64,000 nucleotides of DNA from Siphonodentalium dalli (Eukaryota > Mollusca > Scaphopoda > Gadilida > Siphonodentaliidae): assembly GCA_032622095.1 (NCBI GenBank), contig CP136069.1, positions 206,888,750 through 206,952,749 on the forward strand, given 5' to 3'. The position numbers were made by a program, and so were the translations under genes. The notes beneath the pieces are model-generated. The model was not told where the DNA came from. It did not search any database and was given only the letters and a program-made list of their open reading frames with translations. Of this stretch, positions 11,144 to 24,094 are shown in pieces (positions within the stretch are counted from its first letter, which is position 1; every line of letters starts with the position of its first letter).

Positions 11144-11689
11144 TCGAGTTTGTTACACATTTGTCAAAGTTTGCATCAACAAAATTGAGGAATTGAATGT
11201 TAACTCTGAGTTGTTCCATTATAAATGTATTTCCCTTGTCATTTCAGGTGTTCATGCGGCCGATGTACTGTGATGGAGACTACAATGTACCTGTGAGTGC
11301 AGATGTTGCCATGAGATTGAAAAAAGTTGAGACCAAGCTAAAGGAATTGACAAAAGCGATTTCATAGGAAGAAGGACACTTCAAGTGTATCACGGAGACT
11401 GTCCCCTTCAGGAGTGTGTGCCTGGACCCATGGCTACTTGAAGTTGCATGGTTAGGATACCAGCAACAGTATAGTCATCCGTTTAATGGACCTCTGCACA
11501 ACAAATACAGGCATATAGCATAGACAGTTTATTCGGAGGTGCTATGGCTACCATGGTTTGCATAATTGCAGACCTCTTCCATCGTGTGTTGTGAATGGCA
11601 TCAGTAATTTCAGTATGCTTTCCCAAATGATGGTGGAAATTACAGGGGCTTTCGTTTGCCCGAGCTGGAGAAATGCATGAATAAATGAA

Positions 11690-12997
11690 TGAAATCTTAA
11701 TAGATTATTGTTACAATGTATCTCCCTAATCTTCATCTCCCATATATGACTGAAAATAATTTCATTCATTTGATAACGTTTGACTCTGGAATGACCAAAT
11801 TGTTTGATATTTAACTTTTAAATTTAAATTTTTTTTATTTTCAAGTGACAAATTTCCCCACCACTTTTCATAGTTTGATCCTGAATTTGCTAGAAAAATG
11901 TTTTTTTTTATAATTCCCTTTTTTTTATTAAAATATATTTTTTTCCAAGCGACATATTTTTTTAATCACACAATTGATTATTTGATCCTGAAATGGCGAG
12001 AACAATGACTTTTGAGATTTAAATTTGTTTTTATTTAATTTCATTCTTTCAAATGTCCAGGTCTGGATAGCTACCCACAACCCAGCACCTACATGACAAC
12101 AAATTGTCTCATTGTCTCATGGTTTCATTGCTTATTTTGCTTTATAAAGTCATGAAACGAAGATTCCAGAACATGATGTAGCCCCCCCCCCCCCACCCCC
12201 CCCCCAACCAGCGCCTACTTGAGAAAAATCATGGTTTTATTGCTAATTTTGCTTTATATAGTCACGAAACAATGAGAAATTAACTTCTTCCGAGAAAATG
12301 TTGTTTGAGTCAGGGTTTGGGTTGGGGTAAGATGTCCAGGCTAAGAAGGGAAGAAGACCAGGACCTACATGACAAAAAATAATCTTGGGGGTTTTATTAA
12401 TTATTTTGCTTTATAGTCATGAAATGGCAAGAAATAGACTTCTCCTGAGAAGGTGATGTATGGAACTAATCTGCATAAAATGACAAAATAATGACTTTTG
12501 TTCACTATTTTTAAAGCAAACGCTTTTTTATGGTCGTTATTGTTGTCACATTTTTGTATATTATAATAAAAAGAATGAGTCGGAGGAAAATTGGAGAAAA
12601 AAAAACTTGAACCCCATACAATGCTGAGGATGCGGCCCATTTTGGGAGGGGCTGGTGTGTTTACCCTGAACATAGATATTATATTATTTAGCGTAATAAC
12701 ACTCCAGTATTTACTTTTTCAACTCAACGAATGGAAGAAGCCATAGTATACTTATAGATCTGTATTTCACTGTTTGATCATATTAAAATCATTTTCACAA
12801 AGATGATACATGCAGATACGTAGACAGCATAGCCACCCATGAAGCCATTCTGATAATTCAGCCATAAACGTAATTCGTACTCATCTTGTGGGACTTGAAA
12901 GCAGAAATCTGCGAAAGCGGTCACGTATCCCATGCATTTCATATCAACAATAGGTTGAAAGTTAATAAATTTCGAAGTTCCCGTTGACCTACATATA
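11690..12997. other. gene-free stretch with homopolymers and repeat copies
   Basis: AT-rich sequence after the P2X7-like exon, with runs of T (11820-11960) and C (12181-12205). Two or three copies of the ~170-bp repeat also found in the intron lie at 12060-12460 (recurring word TTATTTTGCTTTATA.AGTCA.GAAA). No exon recognised. Confidence 0.45.
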
Positions 12998-13054
12998 GAT
13001 CATGCCACGAATACCTACTCCAGCGCCACGGGAGTAGAGATTCATGGCATGATC
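12998..13054. repeat. 57-bp hairpin
   Basis: GATCATGCCA at 12998 pairs with TGGCATGATC ending at 13054, and CTACTCC pairs with GGAGTAG inside. A near-perfect inverted repeat with a short GC-containing loop (AGCGCCACG). No terminator or RNA-gene context is evident. Confidence 0.6.
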
Positions 13055-13499
13055 TTCTGTGGTCCTATTCTGACAGTCACAGTGACACACGAACTTCGTC
13101 CAAATATGTACGAATTTACTCCGAAGCTGTTGGCCACGCGAATAATTCATGTCGTATTATTCAATATTTTATTACACACATAAATCCATTCCGAATTCAC
13201 GATTTCCAACGAAAACGAAACATGTTTGTGAACTAAAACAAAACCACGCAGAAACCGATTTCGATAACACAATGTCAACATAATGCCACAAGGTGATTTA
13301 TGACGTCACGGGTCAAAAATAAATTACACACACTCTGTTGTTTGCGTTTAGAGCTGTGCGCATGTCGGGGGGTTTCCTGGAATGCGAATCGATACCGGCT
13401 AATCTTGGGACGATTAATTTCGTTCTCAGAACGACTCTGTTGGTCTAATAAGCGGGGAAATTGGTAAAATATGAACTTCGCGACGGCGACTTTAAATGG

Positions 13500-14780
13500 G
13501 TTAATGGGTCCCCCCAAAACAGTGAGTATTCGCCTTTCTCTTTCATCAACAACTTTTTGTAAAGTGACCCAGACATTCAAGACCCTGGTATACTATACTC
13601 TTTATATAGCGTCCATTTCTCTACACACGCAGTTAATAATGGGAGCACATCCTTTCGGTTCATTGTGTGTCCCAAGACTGCAAATTGGGTAGTGTGGCCT
13701 AACACATTACATTTCGTATTTGCCAGCCGCCTTTTGTAAAGTGTTCCAGGATTTCGAGAACAAAACCACCCATACAAATTGTAAAGAGTTTAGAAGGGTT
13801 ATGGGTACCAAAAAAACAGTGAGATTTCGCCTTCTCTTTGCTAGCCACTTTTTGTAAAGTGCCCCAGACACTGAGAAGCCAGCCAATCCACCCATCGTGC
13901 AATGAAGAGGTATATTTCCTGAATTACATACCATTTGTCCACACCCCAGTTCATATTGAGAACATGTCCATCCATTAGTGTGTTTAAGACTTTAAATGGG
14001 GTAGGATGCTCAAAGAAAATATTCAGCTTTGGTTTTTGCCAGCCAACTTTTGTAAAGTACCCTAGGATTTTGGGAACCAAACTACCCATATAACATGTAT
14101 ATTCCTGATAGCACTACCTTTCGTTCACACTGTGATTTAATAATAAAAGCATGAATATTCGGCGCATGGTGTGTTCAAGAGTTTAAATGGGCATATAAAG
14201 GGGTCCCACAAAACAAAAAATATTCGCCTTTGGAGTTTGCCATTCGATTTTCGTAAAGTGCTAAAGGCTTTCTGGATCCAACCAACCCATCCATCAACAC
14301 CATGTATGCACCCCGATATTACTATTTTTGCCCACATCCTCAGTTAATATTTTCAGCAATCATTTCAGTTCGTGAGTTGTTCAACTTTAACACTTCAATT
14401 GTGTAGGGGGGGGGCCTAAAATAGAAAATTCGTCTTTCTTATTTATCAGCCACTTTGTGTAAAGCGACACATGCACAACCCATCCATACAAATTATGTAT
14501 TCTCTGATAGAACTACATTCCCGTCACACTCTCGGTTAATATAGAGAATTAGAGATCTTATAGCTGAATTTCGTATTGCGTTGAAGTCTTTAAATTGAGT
14601 CGCCCTTCATATTTGCCAAGCAAAGTGCCACACTGTTTCGGGAACAAACCCATCCATAAACATTGTATATTTCCTTATGTAATTGTCCTTTATAATTACA
14701 TGATTCTTAATACTGTGATCATATTTTGTTCAGTTCGTGGTGTGTTCAGGACGTCTAATAGGGCGGGGGAGCAACAATGA
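13500..14780 (+). repeat. ~185-bp repeat array, block 2
   Basis: Seven diverged units matching block 1 at 7380-8560, same orientation. The TAAAGTG-type word occurs near 13558, 13735, 13853, 14051, 14253, 14459 and 14623. Unit spacing is thus 118-206 bp, more irregular than block 1, with one short unit. TTCGCCTT, TTTGCCAGCC, CATTTGTCCACA and GTTAATATTGAGA recur. Open frames on the minus strand in this interval are repeat artefacts. Confidence 0.8.
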
Positions 14781-14883
14781 TTTTGTTCTGTATGATTATG
14801 TTAGTCTATATTATGTGTCGTTTAGAACAAATACTTCAGTTGCTCAAAGTCGATATGTGTTAATATAACATTACATGTCATAA

Positions 14884-15250
14884 ATACAATATTGTGTTGT
14901 TGTTGTTGTAACTGGGGTTTATTGGAAACCGGAGGTCATCTAAAACCAGGCTCGCGGTGTCTACGGATCAGGTTTTCATCACACGAATAATGATTAGATG
15001 CTCATTAGAATAATTTAGAAAGGTCTGTCTTGTTATCATAAATATGTAGTTTTTCTACCAATTCGCGTCCGGGGGAGCGGTACCTAATTCCAATATCTTG
15101 AAAACCGTTGACAATTTCTGTCAACTTATTTCTACTTGTGATGTCCAGATAACTACTGAGCCATATGAATTATATAGCTGGTCACGTATTGTTTATAACA
15201 AAGGTTTTAGTACTTAACATCGATGTTAATGCATGCAAAATTAACTGCTA
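14884..15250 (+). repeat. 620-bp dispersed element, truncated copy 3
   Basis: Begins with the terminus TTGTTGTTGTTGTAACTGGG and continues with words shared with the next copy (AAAAATATGTA.TTTTT-like, CCGGGGGAGCGGTACCTAA versus GGGGGAGGGGTAGCTAAAA, and GATAACTACT). It stops before the second half of the element. It sits head-to-tail directly before copy 2. Confidence 0.6.
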
Positions 15251-15254
15251 TCAA

Positions 15255-15873
15255 TAAAATAATTGTTGTTGTTGTAACTGGGGATCTGAAAGCCTGAACA
15301 CGTCTGTAATCGATTAAACGGCATCTCTGGACAACACTTTCAGTACAAGATTCATATTGGGTCCCATTCAGATCAATTCGAAAATGTTTGTAATGTCATC
15401 AAAAATATGTATTTTTTTCGACCAAAAATGTGTTTGGGGGAGGGGTAGCTAAAATCCAATATCTCGCAAACCGTTCAAAATTCTTGTTAATTTCTTTCTT
15501 CATATGCTTGACAGATAACTACTACACCATATGGACTAAATATTTCAATATTATTTCAATATCGGTTTGAATGATAATGTTCGACAAATATAATAGTTTT
15601 GAAAAAGAGCGATTTTTCAACAAAAAATAAATGTTTTGGCTCCAAATGGCACGAAAATCCAAAATAACAAACACTTCTTGCATATCAGGTACATATATGG
15701 TATGATGTAGTCATTTTGACGCCTACAATGTGGGCTAATAATTTAGGACATAGCCGCAGGGCTCACTTTACCAAAATCGTTAATTTCCGGGAAAAGTTAC
15801 TGGTGGGTATTGTTCATCGTCGATTTGAGAATAGCCACCACCAATTCCGTTATTTTTCACTATCATTTTCGTC
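15255..15873 (+). repeat. 620-bp dispersed element, copy 2
   Basis: Full-length partner of 6105-6728 in reverse orientation: it starts ATTGTTGTTGTTGTAACTGG and ends near TTCCGTTATTTTTCACTATC. Shared internal blocks include GGCTCCAAATGGCA, GGGCTCACTTTACCAAAATC and TCATCGTCGATTTGA. A short piece of the same terminus (TTACAACAACAACA) also lies at 43197-43210. Confidence 0.75.
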
Positions 15874-16777
15874 TACAGTATATATTTCTCCTTAAAAAAA
15901 AGTTGGTTTTAAAATGTTCTACCGTGGGTAGGGGTACCCGACCACTTTTGGCGTTTGGCCGCTGTACTAGTAGTTCAACTCCGATTCTTTTAATCAAAAC
16001 AGTGCTTTCTCGTCGCAATAAAAAGAGAAAAATCTGGCGTCTATTGCCGCTGAATTAATTGTACACCAATTGTCATGAATTATTAGAATCTCACGTTTCC
16101 AAGCATGGGGAGCCAGAAAAGTTAGTTTTTATGCCCTTTGAGACCATTTTTGTAATAAACAACACGACATTCTGTATTCTCTTTTTGTCATTTTCACCTG
16201 GATGAAGACTGAAGTTATGTTAGTAACGACTTTCAAAATGAAATTAATTTAATAGATCTCACCATTCATGATTGCATTGGTAATTTGAATATCATGTATA
16301 CCGGGAACCGACCCAAACGTGTTTTACGAAAGAAATATTTCAATGACAGCTGTCAGATTTCAAGAATTCCATGTGACTGCCAGGTGTGATCAGGTGTACT
16401 ACAGCAATAATTTAGAAATGAACAGTCAAAACAAATCACCAATTTGGCAGTCTACATGTCCTACTCCTAGATTATAATTGTAGTGATCATACTATTCACA
16501 GTTTGACTTGTTTCATGTCCACTTTATGTAATAACATTTTTTGATACACATATTTTTCATAATGATAATCATAATTCATATAGTCTTTTGATCTTTAGAC
16601 TCACATAGTATATTCACATTCATAATGATAAATGTTAATAAATGACATTGACTGATTGAGACTGCGTGGGCATTAATTATAATGTATACAAGTACTGGTC
16701 AGCTATGTTGAAATATAATATCATTAGCCTTATTTATTATTATATTAGCAATAGCATTATTTTTGTATAATTTATAG
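15874..16777. other. gene-free stretch
   Basis: AT-rich sequence without recognised repeats or exons. It leads into a polypyrimidine-poor but usable acceptor (TTTATAG) at 16777. Confidence 0.35.
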
Positions 16778-17200
16778 GCGACTGCTATCATACAGAGGTA
16801 TGAACAACTGAATCTTACATGGTTTGCCAATGTAGGCACTGGTGAGTGGTGTGTGTACTACATGGGAAATATCCCAATATAACATATTTCATACCTGTAA
16901 GTTCTAACCTGTAATTTATTTATAAATTTAAATTAAATGCTTCGAATTCTGTATTATTTCAGGAAGTGGACAGATCTATACCATATGCCAATGGCAATAC
17001 CTTAATGATATTGGTGGGTCACAAAGTGATGTGTGCAACATGCATGAGCCGAAAATAATCCAGATGAGACAGAATGAGTTGCAGAACGCAAGGATGTGTT
17101 CAAGATAAAGAAGGAATTGAACTATACTTGTGCGAAAATCCTGGATAAAAAGTAGCTGATGTCTCATTGACTGTCAAGGAAGAGCCACAAATGATACACA
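16778..17200 (+). pseudogene. two exons of a decayed immunoglobulin-like domain
   Basis: Exon A, 16778-16841, reads ATAIIQRYEQLNLTWF ANVGT between an AG acceptor and a GTGAGT donor. Exon B starts at 16963 after TATTATTTCAG; the split codon joins as Gly, giving NVGTGSGQIYTICQW. After a stop at 17106, another frame gives GIELYLCENPG, a stop, then KVADVSLTVKEEP (to about 17200). A first strand EQLNLT-, a Trp-containing middle and a final Y-C...NPG...VSLTVKE is the pattern of molluscan-style Ig domains; the assignment rests on this pattern only. The expected first Cys is replaced (LNLTWF). At least two stops and one frame change indicate decay. It could instead be two unrelated exon-like segments. 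Confidence 0.45.
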
Positions 17201-18544
17201 TTTATAAGTTCATCATTAAATTAATTATAGATTTCCAACATTGTCTCTCCATCACATGGTACTTATCCATACTAAGGCAACACACAGGTTCATTTGCAGA
17301 TTGTGTGTCCCTCCAGTCTGAAAAAGTATCATCTAGGCTAGTAGCTCCCAATAGCATGCATGATACAATTCAGCTTTAGTAACTGTAATTTTCCAATGTA
17401 AATGGACTATAAGTATGTTATCTTACTAGTATATTTTAAAAATTGTACCATAATCATTAACTATTTTATTACTTTATGGATTATCTCGCTCAGTTTCAAT
17501 GTAGCCTATACAATTAACTGTTCTTCGTTGATATCTATTTTAATATCATGGTGGACAGAGATACCCTTTATATTCCTGTTTAGGTTAATTCATATAATAA
17601 GACCACACACACCCCTGTTTGTTGAAACACCCTACTGTGACACAAATATACAAAAGAATCATGGAACTCAAATAACTAATCATTGGTTATTCATTTATGT
17701 ATATAAACATGATATATGTGTCTGTTTTTATAAGATGAAATTAATTACTCTGAGATATTAAAGCAAGACATGTTTATAACACTCGTATATGTTAGAATAC
17801 AAGATAGAATGAGATGCTATGGTCCTATGACATTTATTTAATTTTACGGGAACTTATTTTATTTTTATATATATACCGGTATATATAAAAGTTAAAAAGT
17901 TCCCGGTTGAATCGGGCTAGTGATTCAACTTTGGAGGACATGAGACTCATATATATCCATTGATTAATTTGACCAACGTACGTATGTACGTTTATGAGAA
18001 AAATCTCTCTGAATTATGTGCTTCAGTATACCTCCAATACTTACATGTGCACCAGCTGATCTAGGAAAGCTACAAAACTAAATCCCCAATACACGTAAGA
18101 AATCAGATCCTCCAATACTTGCACTAGCTGATCGAGGAAAATTACAAAACTAAATCCCCATGCACAACACGTAAGAAATCAGAGTAAATAAACCTGGACG
18201 CAAAATACACACAACTTGCCACAAGAGAGTTTGATTTAGCGCAGCAAATGACGTCGAATTACGGACACTTTCCATTCCAGAAAATGCATATCACGGACCA
18301 AATCGCATTTAGTGGCATTAATTGAATGTCACATTGAAAGCATTATGATTAAAAGTTAATATAAAGTACTTTATTACGAGTATTTCTTCACAGCCGTACA
18401 CAAACCCTATGTAAATATAACGTAAAATTATCTCCCCTTACTTTTCTGAACTACCTTAACGCTTGAGGGCCAAAGCAATGGCGACGTCCATTAGCGTTAC
18501 AGATTGATAACCATGAGTGCGACGTCTATCCTATTTTTAGTCTA
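17201..18544. other. gene-free stretch with one palindrome and one duplication
   Basis: AT-rich. A hairpin with CGGGAACTT / AAGTTCCCG ends and a TATATATACCGGTATATATA core lies at 17847-17904. An ~80-bp direct duplication (18024-18110 and 18111-18190) is marked by CCTCCAATACTT, AGCTGATC and ACACGTAAGAAATCAGA. An open frame at 17402-17761 is AT-driven and not credible. Confidence 0.5.
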
Positions 18545-19240
18545 TGGACTATGGTAATAACAAGTCTAATTCTCGAGGCATGATCAACTACGAGGGTATA
18601 TCATTCCTTGCTTGTACTTTCTTGGTGTTATTGACTCTGACGTCATATATGTTATTTTACCAGGGAGCGCTATTTTACAGGTCCCGTTGCCCTCAGATGT
18701 CTTAAAAAGGCACTAAGAATTATGTGATATATATTGACTAGAGGCGGCCAAACTGCTGGACCATCGGAGCTTAAAATTGGTAAATGTCAGTGATTTGACT
18801 CAGGTAACCTTATTATATAGGTCACGTTGATATCAGATGTCTTAAAGGGCAACAGTAATTAAATTAACTAAATAATTAATTATATACCTAAAATTGTTGC
18901 AATCTGGAAGGTGAAAATTGTCACACTGGGATAAATTATCCCGTTTGGGTAATATGGGGTTGTTTCCTTAGCTTAGACGATATGCAGAAACATTAGTACA
19001 GATGAATCACTTGACAAGGGAAATGTTATGGAATATGCACATTTGACCTCATATGACTTAAAGGGGTATTAATCAATTGCATGATACGCAAAGAGCGTTT
19101 ATTATATACAAGCAATGTGGTACACACAAGCAAAATTACGCGGGGAATTTCACAGCAGGGTAATGTTGACATCAAATCACCCGAAGAGGCACTAACTATT
19201 AGCAATAAAGAGCGTTTATTATCAATACGTTATCCCAATG
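18545..19240 (+). repeat. left outer terminal block of the palindrome
   Basis: Matches the reverse complement of 32966-33590 at roughly nine bases in ten, from AACAAGTCTAATTCTCGAGG through AGGGCGTTTATT-like sequence. It contains degenerate ~100-200-bp internal repeats centred on a GTTGATATCAGATGTCTTAA word (about 18685, 18825, 19045, 19165). A perfect TGACGTCA (CREB-site-like) lies near 18635 and is conserved in the right block near 33485. About 50 bp present in the right block is absent here. Confidence 0.85.
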
Positions 19241-22200
19241 TGCATTGTGTGCATTTTCCAGACCACATTGGGTCCTAAAATTTGGCAAGTTCATCGGCAG
19301 ATACCAAATCTACAATAATCACTCCCATAACTCCTATATTCTGGGTCATCACGAGTCACTTAAACCTCATTTTACCCAATATGACACTATGACCCAACCT
19401 AACGAGACTGTGCGCACTTTCCGCTGCACACTAGTCACTGAAATTTCGCACACTCATTAAGATGTACCCACTCTACAATAATCACGAATCACGCAGTTCG
19501 AAATCATATATTCTGGGTCATCACGGGTCACGGAAACCTAGTTTTACCCAATATGACCCCATGACCCAACATTGAGAGCGCGTGCGCACTTTCCACTACA
19601 CTCTGGGCACTGAAATGTCGTACACTCATTAAGATGTACACACTCTACAATAATCACGAGCCACGCAGTTCGAACTCCTATATTTTGGGTCATCACGTGT
19701 CACGGATAAGTCGTTAAACCCAATATTACACCCAATATCCCACCTTAAGAGCCTGTGCGCACTTTTCGCTACCCATTGGGAACTGAACATTCGCATACTA
19801 ATTAAGATTTACCCACTCTACAATAATTGCTAGCCAAGCATTTCGAATTCCTAAATTCTGGGTCATCACGGGTCACGGAAACTTCGTTTAACCCAATATG
19901 ACATTATGACTCAACCCTAAGAGCCTGTGCGCACTTTCCACTATACTCTGGGCACTGCAATTTCGCACACGCATTAAGATGTAACAACTCTACAATAATC
20001 ATGAGCCACTCAGTTATAAATCCTATATTCTGGGTCATCACGGGTCACGGAAACTTCGTTTAACCCAATATGACACCATGACTCCACCTTAAGAACCCGT
20101 GCGCAATTTCCACTGCACTTTGGGCACTGAAATTTCGCACATTCATTAACATTTAAAACTCTACAAAGACCATGAGCTACGCTGTTGGAACTCCTATATT
20201 TTGGGTCATCACGTGTCACGGAAACCTCGTTAAACCCAATATTACACCCATGACCACACCTTAAGAGCCCGTGCGAACTTTCTGCTACACTTTGGGCACT
20301 GAACTTCCGAACAGTAATTAAGATGTACCCACTCTACAGTAATCACGAGCCACGCAGTTCGAACTCCTATATTCTGACTCATCACGTGTTACGGAAACCT
20401 CGTTAAACCCAATATTACACCCATGACCCCACCTTAAGAGCCCGTGCGCACTTTCCGCTACACTTTGGGCACTGAACTTTCGCACACTAATTAAGATGTA
20501 CCCACTCTACAACAATTACGAGCTACGCAGTTCGAATTCCTGTATTCTGGGTCATCACGGGTCACGAAAGCATAGTTTTAACCAATATTACACCATGACC
20601 CCACATTAAGAGCCCGTGCGCACTTTCCACTATACTCTGGGCACTGAAATTTCGCACACTCATTAAGATGTAACCACTTAACAATAATCACGAGCCACGC
20701 AGTACGAACTCCTATATTCTGGGTCATCACGGGTCACGGAAACTTCGTTAACCCAATATGACACCATGACTCCACCTTAAGAGCCCGTGCGCAATTTCCA
20801 CTGCACTTTGGGAACTGAAACTTCGCACACTCATTAAGATGTACCCACTCTACTATAATCAAGAGCCAGGCAGTTCGAACTCCTATATTCTGGGTCATCA
20901 CGTGTCACGGAAACCTCGTTAAACCCAATATTACACCCATAACCCCACCTTAAGAGCCCGTGCGCACTTTCTACCGCACTCTGGGCACTGAAATTTCACA
21001 CACTCATTAAGATGTACCTACTCTACGATAATCAAGAGCCAGGCAGTTCGAACTCCTATATTCTGGGTCATCACGTGTTACGGAAACCTCGTTAAACCCA
21101 ATATTACACCCATAACCCCACCTTAAGAGCCCGTGCGCAATTACTGCTAAACTTTGGGCACTGAACTTTCGCACACTAATTAAGATGTACCCACTCTACA
21201 ATAATCACAAGCCACGCAGTTCGAACTCCTATATTCTGACTCATCACGTGCTACGGAAACCTCGTTAAACCCAATATTACACCCATAACCCCACCTTAAG
21301 AGCCCGTGCGCACTTTCCACTGCACTTTTGGCGCTGAACTTTCGCACACTAGTTAAGATGTACCCACTCTACAATAATTACGAGCCATGCCGTGCAAAGT
21401 GCAAACTCCTATATTCTGGGTCATCACCGGTCACGGAATCATAATTTTCCCCAATATGACCCGATGACCCCACATTAAGAGCCCGTGCGCACTTTCCACT
21501 ACACTCTGGGTGCTGTAATTTAGAACACTCATTATGATGTACCCACTCTACAATAATCACGAGCCGTGCACGCAGTACAAACCCCTATATTCTGGGTCAT
21601 CGCATGTCACGGAAACCTCGGTAAACCCAATATTACACCCTTGACCCCACCTTAAGAGCCAGTGCACTCTTTCCATTGTACTCTGGGCACAGAAATTTCT
21701 TACACTCATTAAGATGTACTTACTCTACGATAATCACGAGCCACGCAGTTCCACCTCCTATATACTGGGTCATCACGGGTCACGGAAACCTCGTTAAACC
21801 CAATATTACACCCATGACCCCACCTTAAGAGCCCGAGCACACTTTCAACTGGATACTGGACACTGAAATTTCGCACACTCATTAAGATGTACCCACTCTA
21901 CAATAATGACGAGACACGCAGTTCGAACTCCTATATTCTGGGTCATCACGTGTTACGGAAACCTCGTTAAACCCAATGGTACACCCATGACCACACCTTA
22001 AGAGCCCGTGCGCACTTTCCGCAACACATTGGGCACTAATCTTTCGCACACTTATTAACATGTACCCACTCTAAAATAATCACGTACCAAGCAGTTCGAA
22101 CTTCTATATTCTGGGTCATCACGGGTCACGGAAACCTAATTTCACCCAATATGACACGATGACCCCACATTAAGAGCCCGTGCGTACTTTTCACTACACT

Positions 22201-24094
22201 CTGGGTGCTGTAATTTAGAACACTCATTATGATGTACCCACTCTACAATAATCACGAGCCGTGCACGCAGTGCAAACTCCTATATTCTGGGTCATCGCAT
22301 ATCACGGAAACCTCGGTAAACCCAATATTACACCCTTGATCCCACCTTAAGAGCCAGTGCACTCTTTCCATTGTACTCTGGGCACAGAAATTTCTTACAC
22401 TCATTAAGATGTACTTACTCTACGATAATCACGAGCCACGCAGTTCCACCTCCTATATACTGGGTCATCACGGGTCACGGAAACCTCGTTAAACCCAATA
22501 TTATACCCATGACCCCACCTTAAGAGCCCGAGCACACTTTCAACTGGATACTGGACAATGAAATTTCGCACACTCATTAAGATGTACCCACTCTACAATA
22601 ATGATGAGACACGCAGTTCGAACTCCTATAGTCTGGGTCATCACGTGTTACGGAAACCTCGTTAAACCCAATGGTACACCCATGACCACACCTTAAGAGC
22701 CCGTGCGCACTTTCCGCAACACATTGGGCACTGATCTTTCGCACACTTGTTAACATTAACATGTACCCACTCTAAAATAATCACGTACCAAGCAGTTCGA
22801 ACTTCTATATTCTGGGTCATCACAGGTCACGGAAACCTAATTTTACCCAATATGACCCGATGACCCCACATTAAGCGCCCGTGCGTACTTTCAACTGCAC
22901 TCTGGACACTGAAATTTTGCACACTTATTAACATGTACCCGCTCTACCATAATTATGAGCCATGCATTTCGAATTCCTGTATTCTGGGTCATCACGGGTC
23001 ACGAGAGCATAGGTTTACCCAATATGACACCAAGACCCACATTAATTTCCACTGCACTCTGGGCACTGAAATTTAGCACACACATTAAGATGTAACCACT
23101 TTACAATAATCACGAGCCACTCAGTACGAACTCCTATATTATGGGACATCACGAGTCACAGAAACCTCATTTAACCCAATATTACAGCATGACCCCACGT
23201 TAAGAGCCCGTGAGCACTTTCCACTACACTCTGGGCACTGACATTTCGCGCACTCATCAAGAAGTACCTACTCTACAATAATCACGAGCCATGCAGATCG
23301 AACTCCTATATTCTGGGTCATCACGTGTTACGGAAACCTCGTTAAACCCAATATTACACCCATGACCCAACCTTAAGAGCCCGTGTGCACTTTCCACTGT
23401 ACTCTGGGCACTGAAATTTCGCACAATCATTAAGATGTACCCACTCTACAATAATCACGAGTCACGCAGTTCGAATTCCTATATTCTGGGTCATCACGTG
23501 TTGCGGAAACCACGTTAAACCCAATATTACACCCATGACCCCACCTAAAGAGCCCGTGCGCACTTTCCGCCTTACTTTGGGCACTGAACTTTCGCACACT
23601 AATCAAGATGTACCCACTCTACAATAATCACGAGCCATGCAGTTCGAACTCTTATATTTGGGGTTCATCACGGGTCACGGAAACCTAGTTTTACCCAATA
23701 TGACCCAATGACCCCACATTAAGAGCCCGGGCGCACTTTCAACTGCACTCTGGGCACTGAAATTTCGCACACTCATTAATATGTACCCGCTCTACGATAA
23801 TTACGAGCCACGCAGTACGAATTCCTGTATTCTGGGTCATCACGGGTCACGAAAGCATAGTTTTACCCAATATTACACAATGACCCCACATTAAGAGACC
23901 GTGCGCACTTTCCACTATACTCTGGGCACTGAAATTTCGCACACGCATTAAGATGTAATCACTTAACAATAATCATGAGCCATGCAGTTCGAACTCCTAT
24001 ATTCTGGGTCATCACGTGTCACGGAAACCTCGTTTAACCCAATATGACAGCATGACCCACCTTAAGAGTCCGTGCACACTTTCCATTGCACTAT
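19241..24094 (+). repeat. ~172-bp satellite array, left arm (~28 monomers)
   Basis: Monomers contain CACTCTACAATAATCACGAG, CACGCAGTTCGAACTCC, CTGGGTCATCACGGGTCACG, AACCCAATATTACACCCATG, TTAAGAGCCCGTGCGCAC and TTTCGCACACTCATTAAG. The word GGTCATCACG recurs at about 19343, 19516, 19687, 19861, 20033 and 20203, giving 170-177-bp spacing, close to nucleosomal repeat length. A four-monomer block starting near 21540 is repeated ~697 bp further on; rare variants GAGCCGTGCACGCAG and TTACTCTACGATAATC mark both copies. No functional coding. Confidence 0.95.

Larger units (their letters stand above)
8940..11681 (+). pseudogene. decayed P2X7 C-terminal ('ballast') domain-like gene, two exons
   Basis: Exon 1 starts at ATG 8940 (MHETELPQNYHG...) and ends at 9037 before a donor GTGAGT. 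Exon 2 starts at 11248 after an acceptor TTTCAG. The phases match exactly: TG from exon 1 plus G from exon 2 makes Trp, giving RNWCSCGRC. Exon 2 then shows, in shifting frames, ECRCCHEIEK, FKCITETVPFRSVCLDPW, QQQYSHPFNGPLHNKYRHIA, YRQFIRRCYGY and PLPSCVVNGI. That order of Cys-rich motif, CITE...VCLD and KYRH-AYRQF-RRC-LPSCVV is characteristic of the cytoplasmic Cys-rich ballast region of P2X7 receptors. The region also occurs as stand-alone small proteins in many invertebrates and fish. Breaks: a frame change between TVME and ECRCC, one in the A-run after HEIEK, an in-frame TAG before EEGHFK, and one after YRHIA. No channel domain is nearby. Zn/guanine-nucleotide-binding roles known for P2X7 cannot be assumed here. 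Confidence 0.75.

Noticed and set aside
17402-17761. 119-codon AT-rich hydrophobic frame
   Set aside because: Composition follows the local AT bias; no family motif, no plausible start context or splice sites.
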